Shown in pieces: positions 9,470-18,598 of a stretch of 64,000 bases of DNA (the first letter of the stretch is position 1; each line of letters starts with the position of its first letter). The notes beneath the pieces are model-generated. The model saw only the letters and a list, made by a program, of their open reading frames with translations. It did no database searches and was not told the DNA's origin. Position numbers and translations under genes: made by a program. This stretch comes from Thiothrix fructosivorans (lineage in GTDB: Bacteria > Pseudomonadota > Gammaproteobacteria > Thiotrichales > Thiotrichaceae), in assembly GCF_017349355.1 (NCBI RefSeq), contig NZ_JAFMPM010000008.1:1240001-1304000 (forward strand). Reading direction: 5' to 3'.

Positions 9470-10330
9470 GTGTCAACACCGGAAAAGCCCCCTTTGCTGG
9501 CAATCTTGTTGAGCAAAAATCGTTTCAAACTAGGGCTGACGTATGGCCTGAGTTTGAGTGAACAGTTGTTGGCCTTGTTAATGCCATTGGCAATTGGTGA
9601 AGCCATCAATGGCTTGCTGGGGCATGATTACTGGCCTTTGGGCTTGTTCATTGGTTTGTGGCTGGTGCTGGCAGTAATGACGGCAGGGCGCAAGATGTAT
9701 GATACGCGGGTATTCATGGGTATTTATGTGGCAGTTGTTACCCAAGTGATCAAACAGCAACGCGCTGTCGGCACGCCGACCAGCAAACTGGTGGCGCGTT
9801 CCATGTTGATCCGCGAAGTGGTGGATTTTCTGGAGCGTGACATCCCGGATATTTTTGCCATGGTCATCACCTTCATCGGTTCACTGGTGATGTTGTTTCT
9901 ATTTGATTGGCATATAGCCAGTGCCGCCTTGTTGCTGTTGATTCCGGTGTTGCTGTTGAATGGGTGGTTATGGAAACCGATCAACCGCCTCAACCGCAGC
10001 ATCAACAATAATCTGGAACGCCAAGCGAGGGTCATTAATCAGGGTTCCTTGCTGCGGCTGGGGCAGCATTTTAATTTCATGCGTTTCCTGCGGGTCAAAA
10101 CCTCGGATATTGAAGCCAGAACTTGGGTACTGATTGAGCTGTTTGTGGTGGCAGCAACCATTTACGTGTTTGTTTATACCGCGCAAACGCCGGGAATTGA
10201 GGCAGGGACAATCTTTTCCATTGTCACGTATTTCTGGAATTTTCAGGGCAGTCTGGATCGGTTGCCGATTCTGATGCAGTCGGTGTCGCGGGTGAAAGAT
10301 ATTCTGCGGCGGATTCGGGAAACAGTGTAG
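9470..10330 (+). CDS. ABC transporter six-TM domain protein without ATPase domain
   Basis: This 286-residue protein is almost entirely an ABC-type exporter transmembrane domain, with about six hydrophobic segments and the loop between them. It has no Walker motifs. It starts with GTG directly after the stop of the P-type ATPase, with an AAGGATGAG-like ribosome site. The stop TAG lies inside the 8-bp target duplicated by the IS66-family insertion at 10332, so the protein is complete and was not shortened by it. Before the insertion it lay 15 bp upstream of the complete ABC protein at 11986, and the two may pair as a heteromer. Stand-alone ABC membrane domains of this kind are known beside peptide synthetases. 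Confidence 0.8.
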   Translation: MSTPEKPPLLAILLSKNRFKLGLTYGLSLSEQLLALLMPLAIGEAINGLLGHDYWPLGLFIGLWLVLAVMTAGRKMYDTRVFMGIYVAVVTQVIKQQRAVGTPTSKLVARSMLIREVVDFLERDIPDIFAMVITFIGSLVMLFLFDWHIASAALLLLIPVLLLNGWLWKPINRLNRSINNNLERQARVINQGSLLRLGQHFNFMRFLRVKTSDIEARTWVLIELFVVAATIYVFVYTAQTPGIEAGTIFSIVTYFWNFQGSLDRLPILMQSVSRVKDILRRIRETV

Positions 10331-10331
10331 G

Positions 10332-11971
10332 GTAACTGAACAGTCCCCCCTTACCCAAACGCACTAAATTTGCGACACTCCCCCGATGACCCAACAACTG
10401 AAAGACCACAGCCTCAAACAGCTTAACAGCCAGTACCTTGCCAAGCTCACGCCGGAGGAACTGCTGCACCTGTCGACCAAGTTGTTGCATGACCTGAAAG
10501 AAGCGCGGGAACAGATCAACCAAAACTCCAACAACTCCTCCAAACCACCCAGCAGCGGTTTCCCGTGGGAAACGTCACCCAAAACGGTGGCTTTGCCCGA
10601 AACAGAAGGGGTGGGTGCAGCCAGAGGAAAGCCAACCCCGGAACCAGAAGCTGTGGCGGGCACAAAGCCAGCCCAACCAGCCAAACGCAAAGCGGGTAAA
10701 CAACCCGGCGCACCGGGTTATGGTCGGGTATGGCATCCGCCCATCAATGCAGACGAACACCATTACCCCAGCCGATGTGAAGCCTGTGGCAGGTCCCTGG
10801 ATGCGGCTGTCTCCCGTATTTATACCGCCTATGACAGTGTGGACATCCAGTTTGGCACGGATGGGAACCCCGGACTGACCGTCATCACCACCCGCCACCA
10901 CCTTCACGATAGCGTATGCACCTGCGGTCATGTGAGCCGCCATATCCCGCATCGCCAAGCTCCCGACCCGTTATACCCGGAGGTTGATGTGGGCGAGTGG
11001 CGGCTGATTGGGGGCAATCTGGCGGCACTTATTGTCCACCTACGGCTGCGCTCACGCTTGTCACTGCGTGGCACACAAGAACTGTTGCGGGAGGTGTTGG
11101 GCATTCCCCTAAGTGTCGGGGTGTTGCAGCAATGTTTTGAGGAAGCAGCCGCGAGTGCTTCTCCATTGGAAGATGCCTTGGTGGAAGGGCTGTTGGCAGA
11201 AGCCACCGCTGACGGCGGGGTGCTGTATATTGATGAAACCTCTTGGAAAGAGCGTGGCGAAGCCCTGTGGCTATGGACATTCGTCACCACCCTCAGCGTT
11301 TGTTTCTACGTAGGGCAGCGCACCATTGAAATGCTCGACAACGTGATTAGCCCCCACTTTGGGGGCTGGCTGATGAGTGATGGCTATGCCGCTTACCGCC
11401 ACCACCCCAAACGCTTGCGTTGCTGGGCGCACCTGATCCGCAAAGCCCGTGGGCTGGCAGAATCACTGGACAAAGACGGGCGGACGTTTGGCAACTTCAC
11501 CCTCGCTTGGCTGAGGGTATTACAGGACGACATTTACGCTTGGCGGGCAGCAGGCGGCACGGTGGGGACGCAAACCGACGTGATCCGTCAACGCCATCAG
11601 GCAAAACTCCTGGAATTCAGGGCATTATGCTTGATCCATGCCGTATCTGCCCATGACAAGACGGCGGCACTGGCGAAAGAGTTCATCAATGATTGGGATG
11701 CCATTTTCCGAATCCTTGACCACCCGTGGCTTCCCTTGACCAATAATGAGGCTGAGCGGGCGTTGCGCCATTGGGTGATCCTGCGCAAAACCAACCATGG
11801 CACAAAGAGTGCTACGGGGAGCCGTGCGTTTGCCATGCTGGCCAGCATCATCGGTACTTGCCGCAAACGTGGACAGTCTGCCTTGGCTTATCTTGCCAGT
11901 GTTATTACCGCTGCCCGCGCTGGCTTTGCCCTGCCCGCTTTACCGCAAGGGGTGGGGATGTGATCAATTAC
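10332..11971 (+). mobile_element. IS66-family insertion sequence, copy 1 (1640 bp)
   Basis: The element runs from GTAACTGAACAGTCCCC to a right end whose reverse complement begins GTAATTGATCACATCCCC, imperfect inverted repeats starting with GTAA as in the IS66 family. It is flanked by a perfect 8-bp target duplication, AGTGTAGG (10324-10331 and 11972-11979). It holds one transposase gene and lacks the small TnpA/TnpB genes of classical IS66. A second copy of the same length, oppositely oriented, lies at 40796-42435. The insertion fell between two ABC-protein genes and spared both. Confidence 0.95.
10386..11963 (+). CDS. IS66-family transposase (copy 1)
   Basis: The 525-residue DDE transposase is of the IS66 TnpC type. 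It has an N-terminal helical region ending in the family's NSSKPPSS segment, and a CxxC zinc-binding module (CEACG). The catalytic-core landmarks are LYIDETSW, LMSDGYAAY and NNEAERALR, which carry the expected acidic residues. The gene fills the element and its protein is identical over its full length to the one encoded at 40804-42381, so at least one copy has moved recently. No accessory frames are present. The frame is intact, and the protein is probably active. Confidence 0.95.
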   Translation: MTQQLKDHSLKQLNSQYLAKLTPEELLHLSTKLLHDLKEAREQINQNSNNSSKPPSSGFPWETSPKTVALPETEGVGAARGKPTPEPEAVAGTKPAQPAKRKAGKQPGAPGYGRVWHPPINADEHHYPSRCEACGRSLDAAVSRIYTAYDSVDIQFGTDGNPGLTVITTRHHLHDSVCTCGHVSRHIPHRQAPDPLYPEVDVGEWRLIGGNLAALIVHLRLRSRLSLRGTQELLREVLGIPLSVGVLQQCFEEAAASASPLEDALVEGLLAEATADGGVLYIDETSWKERGEALWLWTFVTTLSVCFYVGQRTIEMLDNVISPHFGGWLMSDGYAAYRHHPKRLRCWAHLIRKARGLAESLDKDGRTFGNFTLAWLRVLQDDIYAWRAAGGTVGTQTDVIRQRHQAKLLEFRALCLIHAVSAHDKTAALAKEFINDWDAIFRILDHPWLPLTNNEAERALRHWVILRKTNHGTKSATGSRAFAMLASIIGTCRKRGQSALAYLASVITAARAGFALPALPQGVGM

Positions 11972-11985
11972 AGTGTAGGTGCTTT

Positions 11986-13629
11986 ATGCTAACGATTAAT
12001 ATGCCGCTCATGCGTTTTATCGAACGGGAAAACCGCAGTTCTTACTGGCAGGTTTTGCTGATTGCGACGATTTCTGGTATCGCCAACAGTTTATTGCTGG
12101 CGATCATCAATCATGCAGCAGAGGCTGTTACTAAAAACGCAGATCTGACCCAGTATTTTTTACTGTATATCACGGCTTTTGTGCTGTTTCTGTATGGGCA
12201 GTGGTATGCCTTTGGGCAAGCTATCCAGATGGTTGAAGAAGCCATCTTTAATACCCGTAGCCGTTTGACGCGCAAAGTACAGCAGGTTGATTTGGCATTC
12301 ATCGAAACACAGGGTAGCAATGAACTGTATAGTCGTTTGACGCAAAGCGATACGCTGATCTCGCAGTCGATTCCGCAAGTGATTGGTGCATTTCAGATGT
12401 TTGCGCTGATGGTGTTTTCATTGCTGTATTTGGGGTATGTATCGGTTGCCAGTTTTGTGATTACCTTGCTGGCGATTGGGTTAGGGGTGGTATATTTTCT
12501 GATGCAATCCCAAGCGATTCGTGCAGCTTTGAATACGGTGAAGCAAAAGGAGGAGTCTTATTTTGCCTCTATTTCACATTTGGTGAATGGCTTCAAGGAA
12601 ATTAAAGTAAATGAGCAAAAAGCGAAGGATTTGCTGAAAGGGATCACCGCCGCTTCTCATGATGCTCAATTGATTAAGTATGAAGTGGGCAAACTGGAAG
12701 CGACGATTTGGGGGTTTGGGCGTTTGTTTATTTATGCGCTGTTACCCATTATGGTGTTCATTCTGCCCAACTTGTTGCATGAGCAAACGCAAGATATTTT
12801 TAAGATTGTGGCTACACTGCTGTTTTTAACCGGTTCAGTGACTGCATTGGTTAATATTATTCCGATACTGAATCGCGTGAATCTGGCTGTTGAGGATGTG
12901 TTTGCATTGGAAGCGACAATGGATAATGCAATTACCCGTTCTCAGGTTATTCCTTCTAGTACTGCTAGTTTTAAGGACTTCAATACACTCAGTGCTGATA
13001 ATATGCAATTTAGTTATCCATCCTCTAATAGTGCAGCATTTGGCGTTGGACCATTTAATGAAAAAATCCAACGGGGTGAGTTACTGTTTATTATTGGTGG
13101 TAATGGTAGTGGTAAATCTACTTTTTTGAAATTGCTGGCGGGTTTGTATTATCCGCAAGAGGGCGGGTTATCAGTGGATGGTACGATAATTGAAACTGGC
13201 AATTATGCGGCTTACCGCCGCCTGTTTTCGATTATATTCACAGACTTTCATCTGTTCGACAAGTTTTACGGCGTGCCGGGTGTGGATGCGCATAAGGTGA
13301 ATGAATGGCTGGAAAAAATGCAGATACAGCATAAGGTTGAATATAAAAATGGTGGTTTTACCTCGACGAATCTTTCAACCGGGCAACGTAAGCGTTTGGC
13401 ATTCATTGCGGCGATGCTGGAAGACCGCCCCATTTTGGTCATAGATGAGTTTGCAGCAGATCAAGACCCGCAGTTCCGCCAGTATTTTTACGAAACGCTA
13501 TTAAGCGAAGTGAAAAACATGGGTAAAACCATTATTGCCGTCACGCACGACGACCATTATTTCCATGTGGCGGATCGGGTGTGGAAGATGGATGAGGGGT
13601 GGATTGAAAAACATTCGCTAACTCAGTAG
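11986..13629 (+). CDS. Cyclic-peptide-type ABC exporter (membrane domain fused to ATPase)
   Basis: This 547-residue protein has an N-terminal six-helix exporter domain (about 20-330) and a C-terminal ATPase domain. The ATPase has Walker A GGNGSGKST, signature LSTGQRKR and Walker B ILVIDEFAADQD. Length and layout match the SyrD/PvdE-like cyclic peptide exporters that accompany NRPS genes, so it probably moves the NRPS product or a precursor across the inner membrane. I chose ATG 11986 because an AGG ribosome site lies 6 bp upstream; that site is within the duplicated IS66 target, so the insertion left it intact. ATG 12001 is an alternative, and a frame extending left into the IS is spurious. 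The gene is richer in A+T than the NRPS. After the IS insertion it may depend on a promoter within or at the edge of the element. Confidence 0.88.
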   Translation: MLTINMPLMRFIERENRSSYWQVLLIATISGIANSLLLAIINHAAEAVTKNADLTQYFLLYITAFVLFLYGQWYAFGQAIQMVEEAIFNTRSRLTRKVQQVDLAFIETQGSNELYSRLTQSDTLISQSIPQVIGAFQMFALMVFSLLYLGYVSVASFVITLLAIGLGVVYFLMQSQAIRAALNTVKQKEESYFASISHLVNGFKEIKVNEQKAKDLLKGITAASHDAQLIKYEVGKLEATIWGFGRLFIYALLPIMVFILPNLLHEQTQDIFKIVATLLFLTGSVTALVNIIPILNRVNLAVEDVFALEATMDNAITRSQVIPSSTASFKDFNTLSADNMQFSYPSSNSAAFGVGPFNEKIQRGELLFIIGGNGSGKSTFLKLLAGLYYPQEGGLSVDGTIIETGNYAAYRRLFSIIFTDFHLFDKFYGVPGVDAHKVNEWLEKMQIQHKVEYKNGGFTSTNLSTGQRKRLAFIAAMLEDRPILVIDEFAADQDPQFRQYFYETLLSEVKNMGKTIIAVTHDDHYFHVADRVWKMDEGWIEKHSLTQ

Positions 13630-13672
13630 ACAGGAGTGCAGGGTTTGAAGCAGCTACCACAAAACCCACCCA

Positions 13673-13705
13673 AACTTCTCCAATCTTTGTCATTTTGGAG
13701 AAGTT
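13673..13705. repeat. 11-bp perfect inverted repeat after the ABC exporter
   Basis: AACTTCTCCAA (13673-13683) and TTGGAGAAGTT (13695-13705) form a perfect stem with an 11-nt loop. It lies between the ABC exporter and the truncated tnpB. No T-tract follows, so it is a weak terminator candidate; it could also be a hairpin from the left end of the IS200/IS605-type element. Confidence 0.5.
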
Positions 13706-13796
13706 GTAAGGCACAGACTACCGTTCATCTGTCGATAGCAACATCAAAAACACCCACCCCTAGACACAAAACCTGCTGTATTGCATCCTATCCCTC

Positions 13797-14855
13797 ATGA
13801 TTATCAGCCACAAAATCCGCCTTGACCCTAGCAATAAGCAAGCCACGTACTTGGCGAAAGCCGCAGGTACAGCTCGGTTTGCTTACAACTGGGCGTTGGC
13901 GGAATGGCAAACCCAATACGCCGCGAGGAAAGACGACAACACCCAGCCCAAACCCAATCAAATGAGCTTGCGCCGCCAATTGAACGCCATCAAGCGTGAA
14001 CAATTCCCGTGGATGCTCGAAGTCACCAAAAACGCTCCACAAATGGCGATTATCCAACTGGGGCAAGCGTTCAACAACTTTTTTGCCGGACGTGCCCAGT
14101 ACCCGCAATTCAAAAAGAAAGGCAAAAGCCGTGACAGCTTCACCCTCACCAACGATCAATTTTCGCTTGATGCTTCCCGCATCCGCATTCCCAACCTTGG
14201 GTTAGTACGGATGCGGGAAACGTTACGCTTTTTCGGCAAAATTCTTTCTGCCACGATTTCCCGCACCGCTGACCAGTGGTTCGCCAGCATCACCGTGGAT
14301 ACGGATCAAAACCACCTCCCGCCTGCCGAAAACCAAAGCACGGTGGGGGTGGATTTGGGCGTATCCGCACTGGCAACGTTATCAACGGGGGAAAAAGTTA
14401 CAGGAGCAAAGCCGCATAAAGCCTTGCTTTCACGCCTAAAACGGCTATCCCGCAGCCTGTCGCGCAAGGTCAAAGGCAGTGCCAACCGCCACAAAGCCAA
14501 GGCAAAACTGGCAAGGCTTCACGCCAAGATAGCCAACATCCGCCAAGACAGTTTGCACCAACTCACTACGGATTTAACCCGCCGTTTCCACACCATCGGC
14601 ATTGAAGACTTGAACGTATCGGGCATGGTGAAAAACCGCCATTTATCCCGTGCTATCAGTGATATGGGATTTTTCGAGTTCCGGCGGCAACTGGAGTACA
14701 AGGCGGGAATGCGTGGTTCGGTGGTGGTCATCGCTGATCGGTTTTTTGCCTCCAGCAAGACTTGTTCTGCCCCCGACTGTGGGCATAAAGTGGACAAATT
14801 ACCACTATCGGTACGCGAATGGACTTGCCCCGTTTGTGGCGCAGTTCATGACTAA
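13797..14855 (+). pseudogene. TnpB (IS200/IS605-type), truncated at the RuvC-III motif
   Basis: This 352-residue protein is a TnpB, the RNA-guided nuclease of IS200/IS605-type elements. The N-terminal helix-turn-helix part, the first RuvC aspartate (Asp186 in VDLG), the glutamate (Glu270 in IEDLN) and the zinc finger cysteines up to CPVCGAVHD are present. The frame stops right there, where active relatives continue with an RD.NAA segment that holds the third catalytic aspartate. No such segment is visible in any frame in the next 60 bases, so the 3' end of the element and its guide-RNA region appear to be missing. No TnpA transposase gene is adjacent. It is most likely an immobile, catalytically dead remnant inserted between the exporter and the NTF2-like gene. 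Confidence 0.85.
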
Positions 14856-14897
14856 GTTTAAAGGAACGGATGTGTGCTTACGCCCTTGCCTTGCGCC

Positions 14898-15305
14898 TCA
14901 TGCTGCTGTATCCGGTGGTGGCAGTGGGTTGGTATTGGTGGCATGGTAGTGGGCAAGCAGCCACTGTCCATCCATACGTTGGAACATAACCGTTTCGACG
15001 AATTCCAAATCCATGGGTGGCTCAGCGTCATTAGGTGTCCACACTTCGCAGTTCCGCAAGGTTGCCCATGCAAAATCACCGTGGCTTTGCGCTTTGAAAT
15101 CCACCAGTTTTGAGGATTGTGTGCCGTAAGCCATGCCATCTTCCAGCCGTGCCAGCAGCTCGGCTTTGTCCAGAACTTCAGTGTGTTCCACAATCCTGAA
15201 GTCAGGGGTAAGCATAGTGGCGACGGTTTGTAGGTCATGGCGATGAATGGCTGCGTACCAATCACGCAGGGTGTTACGCAAGGTTTGTTCCAGTGCGGTG
15301 GTCAT
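14898..15305 (-). CDS. NTF2-like / SnoaL-like domain protein
   Basis: This 135-residue cytoplasmic protein has the pattern of the NTF2-like (DUF4440/SnoaL-like) fold. It has an N-terminal helix with WYAAIHRHD, then alternating strands with FRIVEHTEVLDKAEL, a central WATLRNCEV strand and a C-terminal FQRMDGQWLLAHYHAT. Members bind small ligands or act as isomerases or hydratases, but most are uncharacterised. It reads leftward, after the DUF481 gene, 46 bp away, and could share its transcript. The stop lies 42 bp from the end of the truncated tnpB. A role in the metabolite pathway is only suggested by position. Confidence 0.65.
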   Translation of the reverse strand: MTTALEQTLRNTLRDWYAAIHRHDLQTVATMLTPDFRIVEHTEVLDKAELLARLEDGMAYGTQSSKLVDFKAQSHGDFAWATLRNCEVWTPNDAEPPMDLEFVETVMFQRMDGQWLLAHYHATNTNPLPPPDTAA

Positions 15306-15351
15306 GCAGCAGTTTGCTCCGGTTTTCCAAGTGTTTCTTTGAAGGCTTAGT

Positions 15352-16125
15352 TTAGAATCCGATCACCAAATTGACGCTAGTATTGGTGTCGGTCTTTTTG
15401 GTGTCGGCAAATACCTTGCTATTATTGGTATAGCCGTAATTGAGTTTGAGGGATGTTTTTTTGCTCATACCCACTTCCAAAGCGGTGTCAGACATGGTGA
15501 AAGTATTTTCTGAGCCGGATTGGATGACAAAATTTTCAGTCAACTTGGTGTTGTCAGTCAATTGCAGGCTATAGTCTGCGCCCAAATGCCCGATGGCTTC
15601 ATTCTCTTTGCCAAAGTCTTCTGTAAAAGTGCTTTGACGTGCGCCCAGCCCAAGCTCCATGCCCAAGGTTTGTTTAGGAGTGTCGATGACATTCATACCA
15701 TAACCGGCAATTTCCACGAAGCGTTTGTCGATGCCTGCAAATTTGTTAGCATCGTACCCGGCATAACCAAACCAGTAGTTTTTGTTGGGCAACACATAGT
15801 CGGCTTGGAGGTCAAGTAGATAGCTTTCAGAGATACGTGTGTCACTAACATCCATTGCATCCGCTTTGGCGGCAACCCGGTAGCGCCACGGCAGGGTTTC
15901 GCGGTTTAGTTGCAATCCCATGTTGGCACTTTTGGTGTCTACGTTACCACTCATGCTGTTGACACCGAAACTGAGTTCACCCGTCCAGCCGCTATTGGCT
16001 GCTGGGGTTTCCGCCGGGGCTTTGCCGGTAGGGGCTTCTTTGTCAGCAGCCAATAATGTCGGGCTAGCACCGAGTGCGCTGACCAGTAGCAGGGTGGTGA
16101 AAAGTTGGGAATGCTTAGGCAACAT
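15352..16125 (-). CDS. DUF481 outer-membrane beta-barrel protein
   Basis: This 257-residue protein begins with a signal peptide (MLPKHSQLFTTLLLVSALG...) cleaved after an alanine-rich site, followed by a short Pro/Ala linker. The rest is a beta-strand-rich body starting WTGELSFGVNSMSGNVDTKS and ending in a strand with terminal Phe (LVIGF), as in outer-membrane barrels of the DUF481/YdiY type. The start at 16125 is preferred over an in-frame upstream codon because it gives the signal peptide directly and leaves operator box 2, about 70 bp upstream, outside the coding region. The function of the family is not known; an outer-membrane channel or sensor is possible. It is divergent from the kinase at 16288. 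Confidence 0.8.
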   Translation of the reverse strand: MLPKHSQLFTTLLLVSALGASPTLLAADKEAPTGKAPAETPAANSGWTGELSFGVNSMSGNVDTKSANMGLQLNRETLPWRYRVAAKADAMDVSDTRISESYLLDLQADYVLPNKNYWFGYAGYDANKFAGIDKRFVEIAGYGMNVIDTPKQTLGMELGLGARQSTFTEDFGKENEAIGHLGADYSLQLTDNTKLTENFVIQSGSENTFTMSDTALEVGMSKKTSLKLNYGYTNNSKVFADTKKTDTNTSVNLVIGF

Positions 16126-16194
16126 CTTGATAAACCTTGTCGAGTAATGGCGGGAAGCCAATGGTGGCACGAGTTTGGCTGTTTTTGAACCAAA

Positions 16195-16211
16195 CTTAAC
16201 ATTTCTTAACA
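16195..16211 (-). promoter_or_regulatory. Operator box 2, between DUF481 and sensor kinase genes
   Basis: On the minus strand the sequence is exactly TGTTAAGAAATGTTAAG, pointing toward the DUF481 gene. It lies in the only gap between the two divergent genes and could control both. No convincing -10 element is visible for either direction. Confidence 0.72.
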
Positions 16212-16287
16212 TTTTTCTGGCATGGTGCAATGATTGATTTTTTTGCCCGCCGTTCGGGTTGGGAAAGTAGCGGGAATTGATGTGTCA

Positions 16288-18597
16288 ATGGTTGTAAGGC
16301 TGATATTGCTGTGGTGCTTGTGGGTAACGGTTGTTTTTGCGGGTGAGTCGGTCATGGTCTTGGACGACACCCAATCTAGCTTGTCTGCTGCCGCTTTTAT
16401 GGAGGTATTGGAAGACCCAAGCAGAGTCTTGCGTCTAGAGCAGGTGGTGGCATCAGCGTCCCAGTCTTTTGAAGCTAATACACAAACCTTGCCAAGTTTT
16501 GGTAGAACTCGTTCAGCGTATTGGGTGCATTTTAAACTCATGGCAACCTCTCAGCAGCCGTGGTACTTGTTGTCAGATTCATTATTAGAAGATGAGTATG
16601 ACCTGTTTGTTTGGGATGGTATTGCCGATGTAACCGCTCGCTATGCGAAAGAACTAACCGATTATCGGCGTCCTGCTTGGATCTTACATTTGCCACAGCA
16701 GCAGACGTTGGATATTTATATCCGAGCTACTAACGGTGATGCTGTATTTAATCTGCCGGTAGAGTTATTGACTGCTGAGGCGATGCTCACACACAGCAAT
16801 CAAGCGTATCGTCTATACGCTAGTGTTTATTTTGGTATGGTAATACTGGCTATTTATAATTTGTTCTTATTTTTTATAATTCGCGAGAAAAGTTATTTAA
16901 TTTTAAGTGTGCATATTATGGCTATGGTTATTACGATGCATATTTCTAATCCGGTTTTTGATGGTATTGATTTTTTGCGTGATACCGGTTCTCATTTTTT
17001 TACTGCTCCAGCTTATATAGCGATTATTTCGCTAAGTTTATTCGTGAGGCAATTATTGCAGACCCAGCAGTGTGCGCCGGTGATGGATCGGCTTTTACTG
17101 ATGGTTGTCTGGCTAGCGGTCGTTTTTTTGCCGATAACAGGGTGGATTCCGGGAGGAACATTATTAACGAATAGTTTGGCATTATTGACGATTTTAGTGG
17201 TTTTCTTCGCCAGCATTAGCGTGATGCGTCGTGGAAGCCGTGTTGCTAACTATTTCTTTGGCATTTTCTTGCTGGTTTTTCTGTTTATTGTGCCGAATTT
17301 ATTGGTGCTGGTGTTTCAGGCTTCAGCGTGGAATCTTCAATCCTTCTATGTCAAAGGTATGCCGCTTGGGCATTTAGTATTTATTTTATTGTTGTCATTG
17401 ATACAAGCAGAGAGGGTGCGTCATTTACGTGAAGATAACGAGCGTGTTCAAGCAGCGAATCAAGCAAAAACAACATTTATTGCCACGATCAGTCATGAAT
17501 TACGCACGCCCTTGAATGCAATTGTGCAATTAGTCAGTTTATTGAAACAAGAGTCTTCCGTGCCCCAGCAGCAAGATTATGTAAGCAAACTAGCTGTCTC
17601 TGCGACACACATGCTACGCCTGATCAATAATGTGTTAGATATATCAAAAATTGATCGTGGCGTGGTGAATTTGGTTGTCGCCCCTTTGCATCTGTCACAA
17701 GTCGTGCGGGATATTCAAACGGTGTTAACAGCGCAAGCGTCTGAAAAAGGGTTGAAATGGACGGTGGATTGTGAACCTGCCTTGTCGGAAATGGTGTTAG
17801 GTGATGCCACCTGCTTGACACAAGTTTTGTTGAACTTGACACACAATGGTATTAAATACACCCAATCTGGATACGTTAGTCTTACGGTAGAGCGGTCGTA
17901 CTGCGATGATGATACTCACGTCGCCGTACTATTTAAGGTGAAGGATAGCGGACACGGTATTTGTCCTGAGCACTTGATACAGATTTATGAGCCTTTTGTT
18001 CAAGTTCACTTGGGGGCAAATTATTCACAACAAGGGGTGGGGTTAGGTTTGGCGATCTGCTACCGCTTAGTGCAAGCAATGGGTGGAGAACTGCAAGTTG
18101 AAAGTGAGGTGGGTAGTGGTAGTTGTTTCTACTTTACCTTACGCTTCAAAAAACAGGACTCTACCTATAATGCTCAAGAAACACTGATTACACCATTCCC
18201 TGTATTACTAGATAACTCACCGAAGCGCATCCTGTTGGTGGATGATGATGAAATTAACCGCTTCGTTACCCGTCGTTTGCTGGAAGTCAAGGGTTGTGCT
18301 GTGGCCTTGGCAGCGGATGGTCAAGCGGCATTGGATGTGGTGCATCAGCAAGCGCAGCCGTTTGATCTGGTGCTGATGGATGTCAGTATGCCGTGTATGG
18401 ATGGTTACGAAACAACCCGGCGCTTACGTGCGTGCGGTTATCAGTTCCCTATTGTTGCTTTGACTGCCCATGCAGTGAGTGGCGAACGCGAACGTTGTGA
18501 AGCCGCTGGGATGAATGATTTTTTCACCAAGCCGTTTGAGTTGCACGAGCTGGAACAGATGGTGAGTCAGTGGATACCGAACAAGGAGAGGGGATAG
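16288..18597 (+). CDS. Hybrid sensor histidine kinase, 7TMR-DISM type (HK1)
   Basis: This 769-residue membrane kinase has a signal peptide, a periplasmic 7TMR-DISM ligand-binding domain (roughly 25-160), a seven-helix membrane region (roughly 170-365) and a HisKA domain with HELRTPLN (His403). An HATPase domain with GLGLAI and a C-terminal receiver with DDD and phosphoacceptor Asp698 (LMDVSMP) follow. It therefore needs a histidine phosphotransferase to reach a DNA-binding regulator, and an Hpt and an OmpR-type regulator lie at 42499 and 40099. ATG 16288 is chosen since it starts the hydrophobic leader; an upstream in-frame ATG at 16234 would add 18 unlikely residues. The stop is one base from the start of the dead P-type-ATPase-like protein, so the two are probably co-translated. 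The membrane section is notably AT-rich. Confidence 0.9.
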   Translation: MVVRLILLWCLWVTVVFAGESVMVLDDTQSSLSAAAFMEVLEDPSRVLRLEQVVASASQSFEANTQTLPSFGRTRSAYWVHFKLMATSQQPWYLLSDSLLEDEYDLFVWDGIADVTARYAKELTDYRRPAWILHLPQQQTLDIYIRATNGDAVFNLPVELLTAEAMLTHSNQAYRLYASVYFGMVILAIYNLFLFFIIREKSYLILSVHIMAMVITMHISNPVFDGIDFLRDTGSHFFTAPAYIAIISLSLFVRQLLQTQQCAPVMDRLLLMVVWLAVVFLPITGWIPGGTLLTNSLALLTILVVFFASISVMRRGSRVANYFFGIFLLVFLFIVPNLLVLVFQASAWNLQSFYVKGMPLGHLVFILLLSLIQAERVRHLREDNERVQAANQAKTTFIATISHELRTPLNAIVQLVSLLKQESSVPQQQDYVSKLAVSATHMLRLINNVLDISKIDRGVVNLVVAPLHLSQVVRDIQTVLTAQASEKGLKWTVDCEPALSEMVLGDATCLTQVLLNLTHNGIKYTQSGYVSLTVERSYCDDDTHVAVLFKVKDSGHGICPEHLIQIYEPFVQVHLGANYSQQGVGLGLAICYRLVQAMGGELQVESEVGSGSCFYFTLRFKKQDSTYNAQETLITPFPVLLDNSPKRILLVDDDEINRFVTRRLLEVKGCAVALAADGQAALDVVHQQAQPFDLVLMDVSMPCMDGYETTRRLRACGYQFPIVALTAHAVSGERERCEAAGMNDFFTKPFELHELEQMVSQWIPNKERG

Positions 18598-18598
18598 C

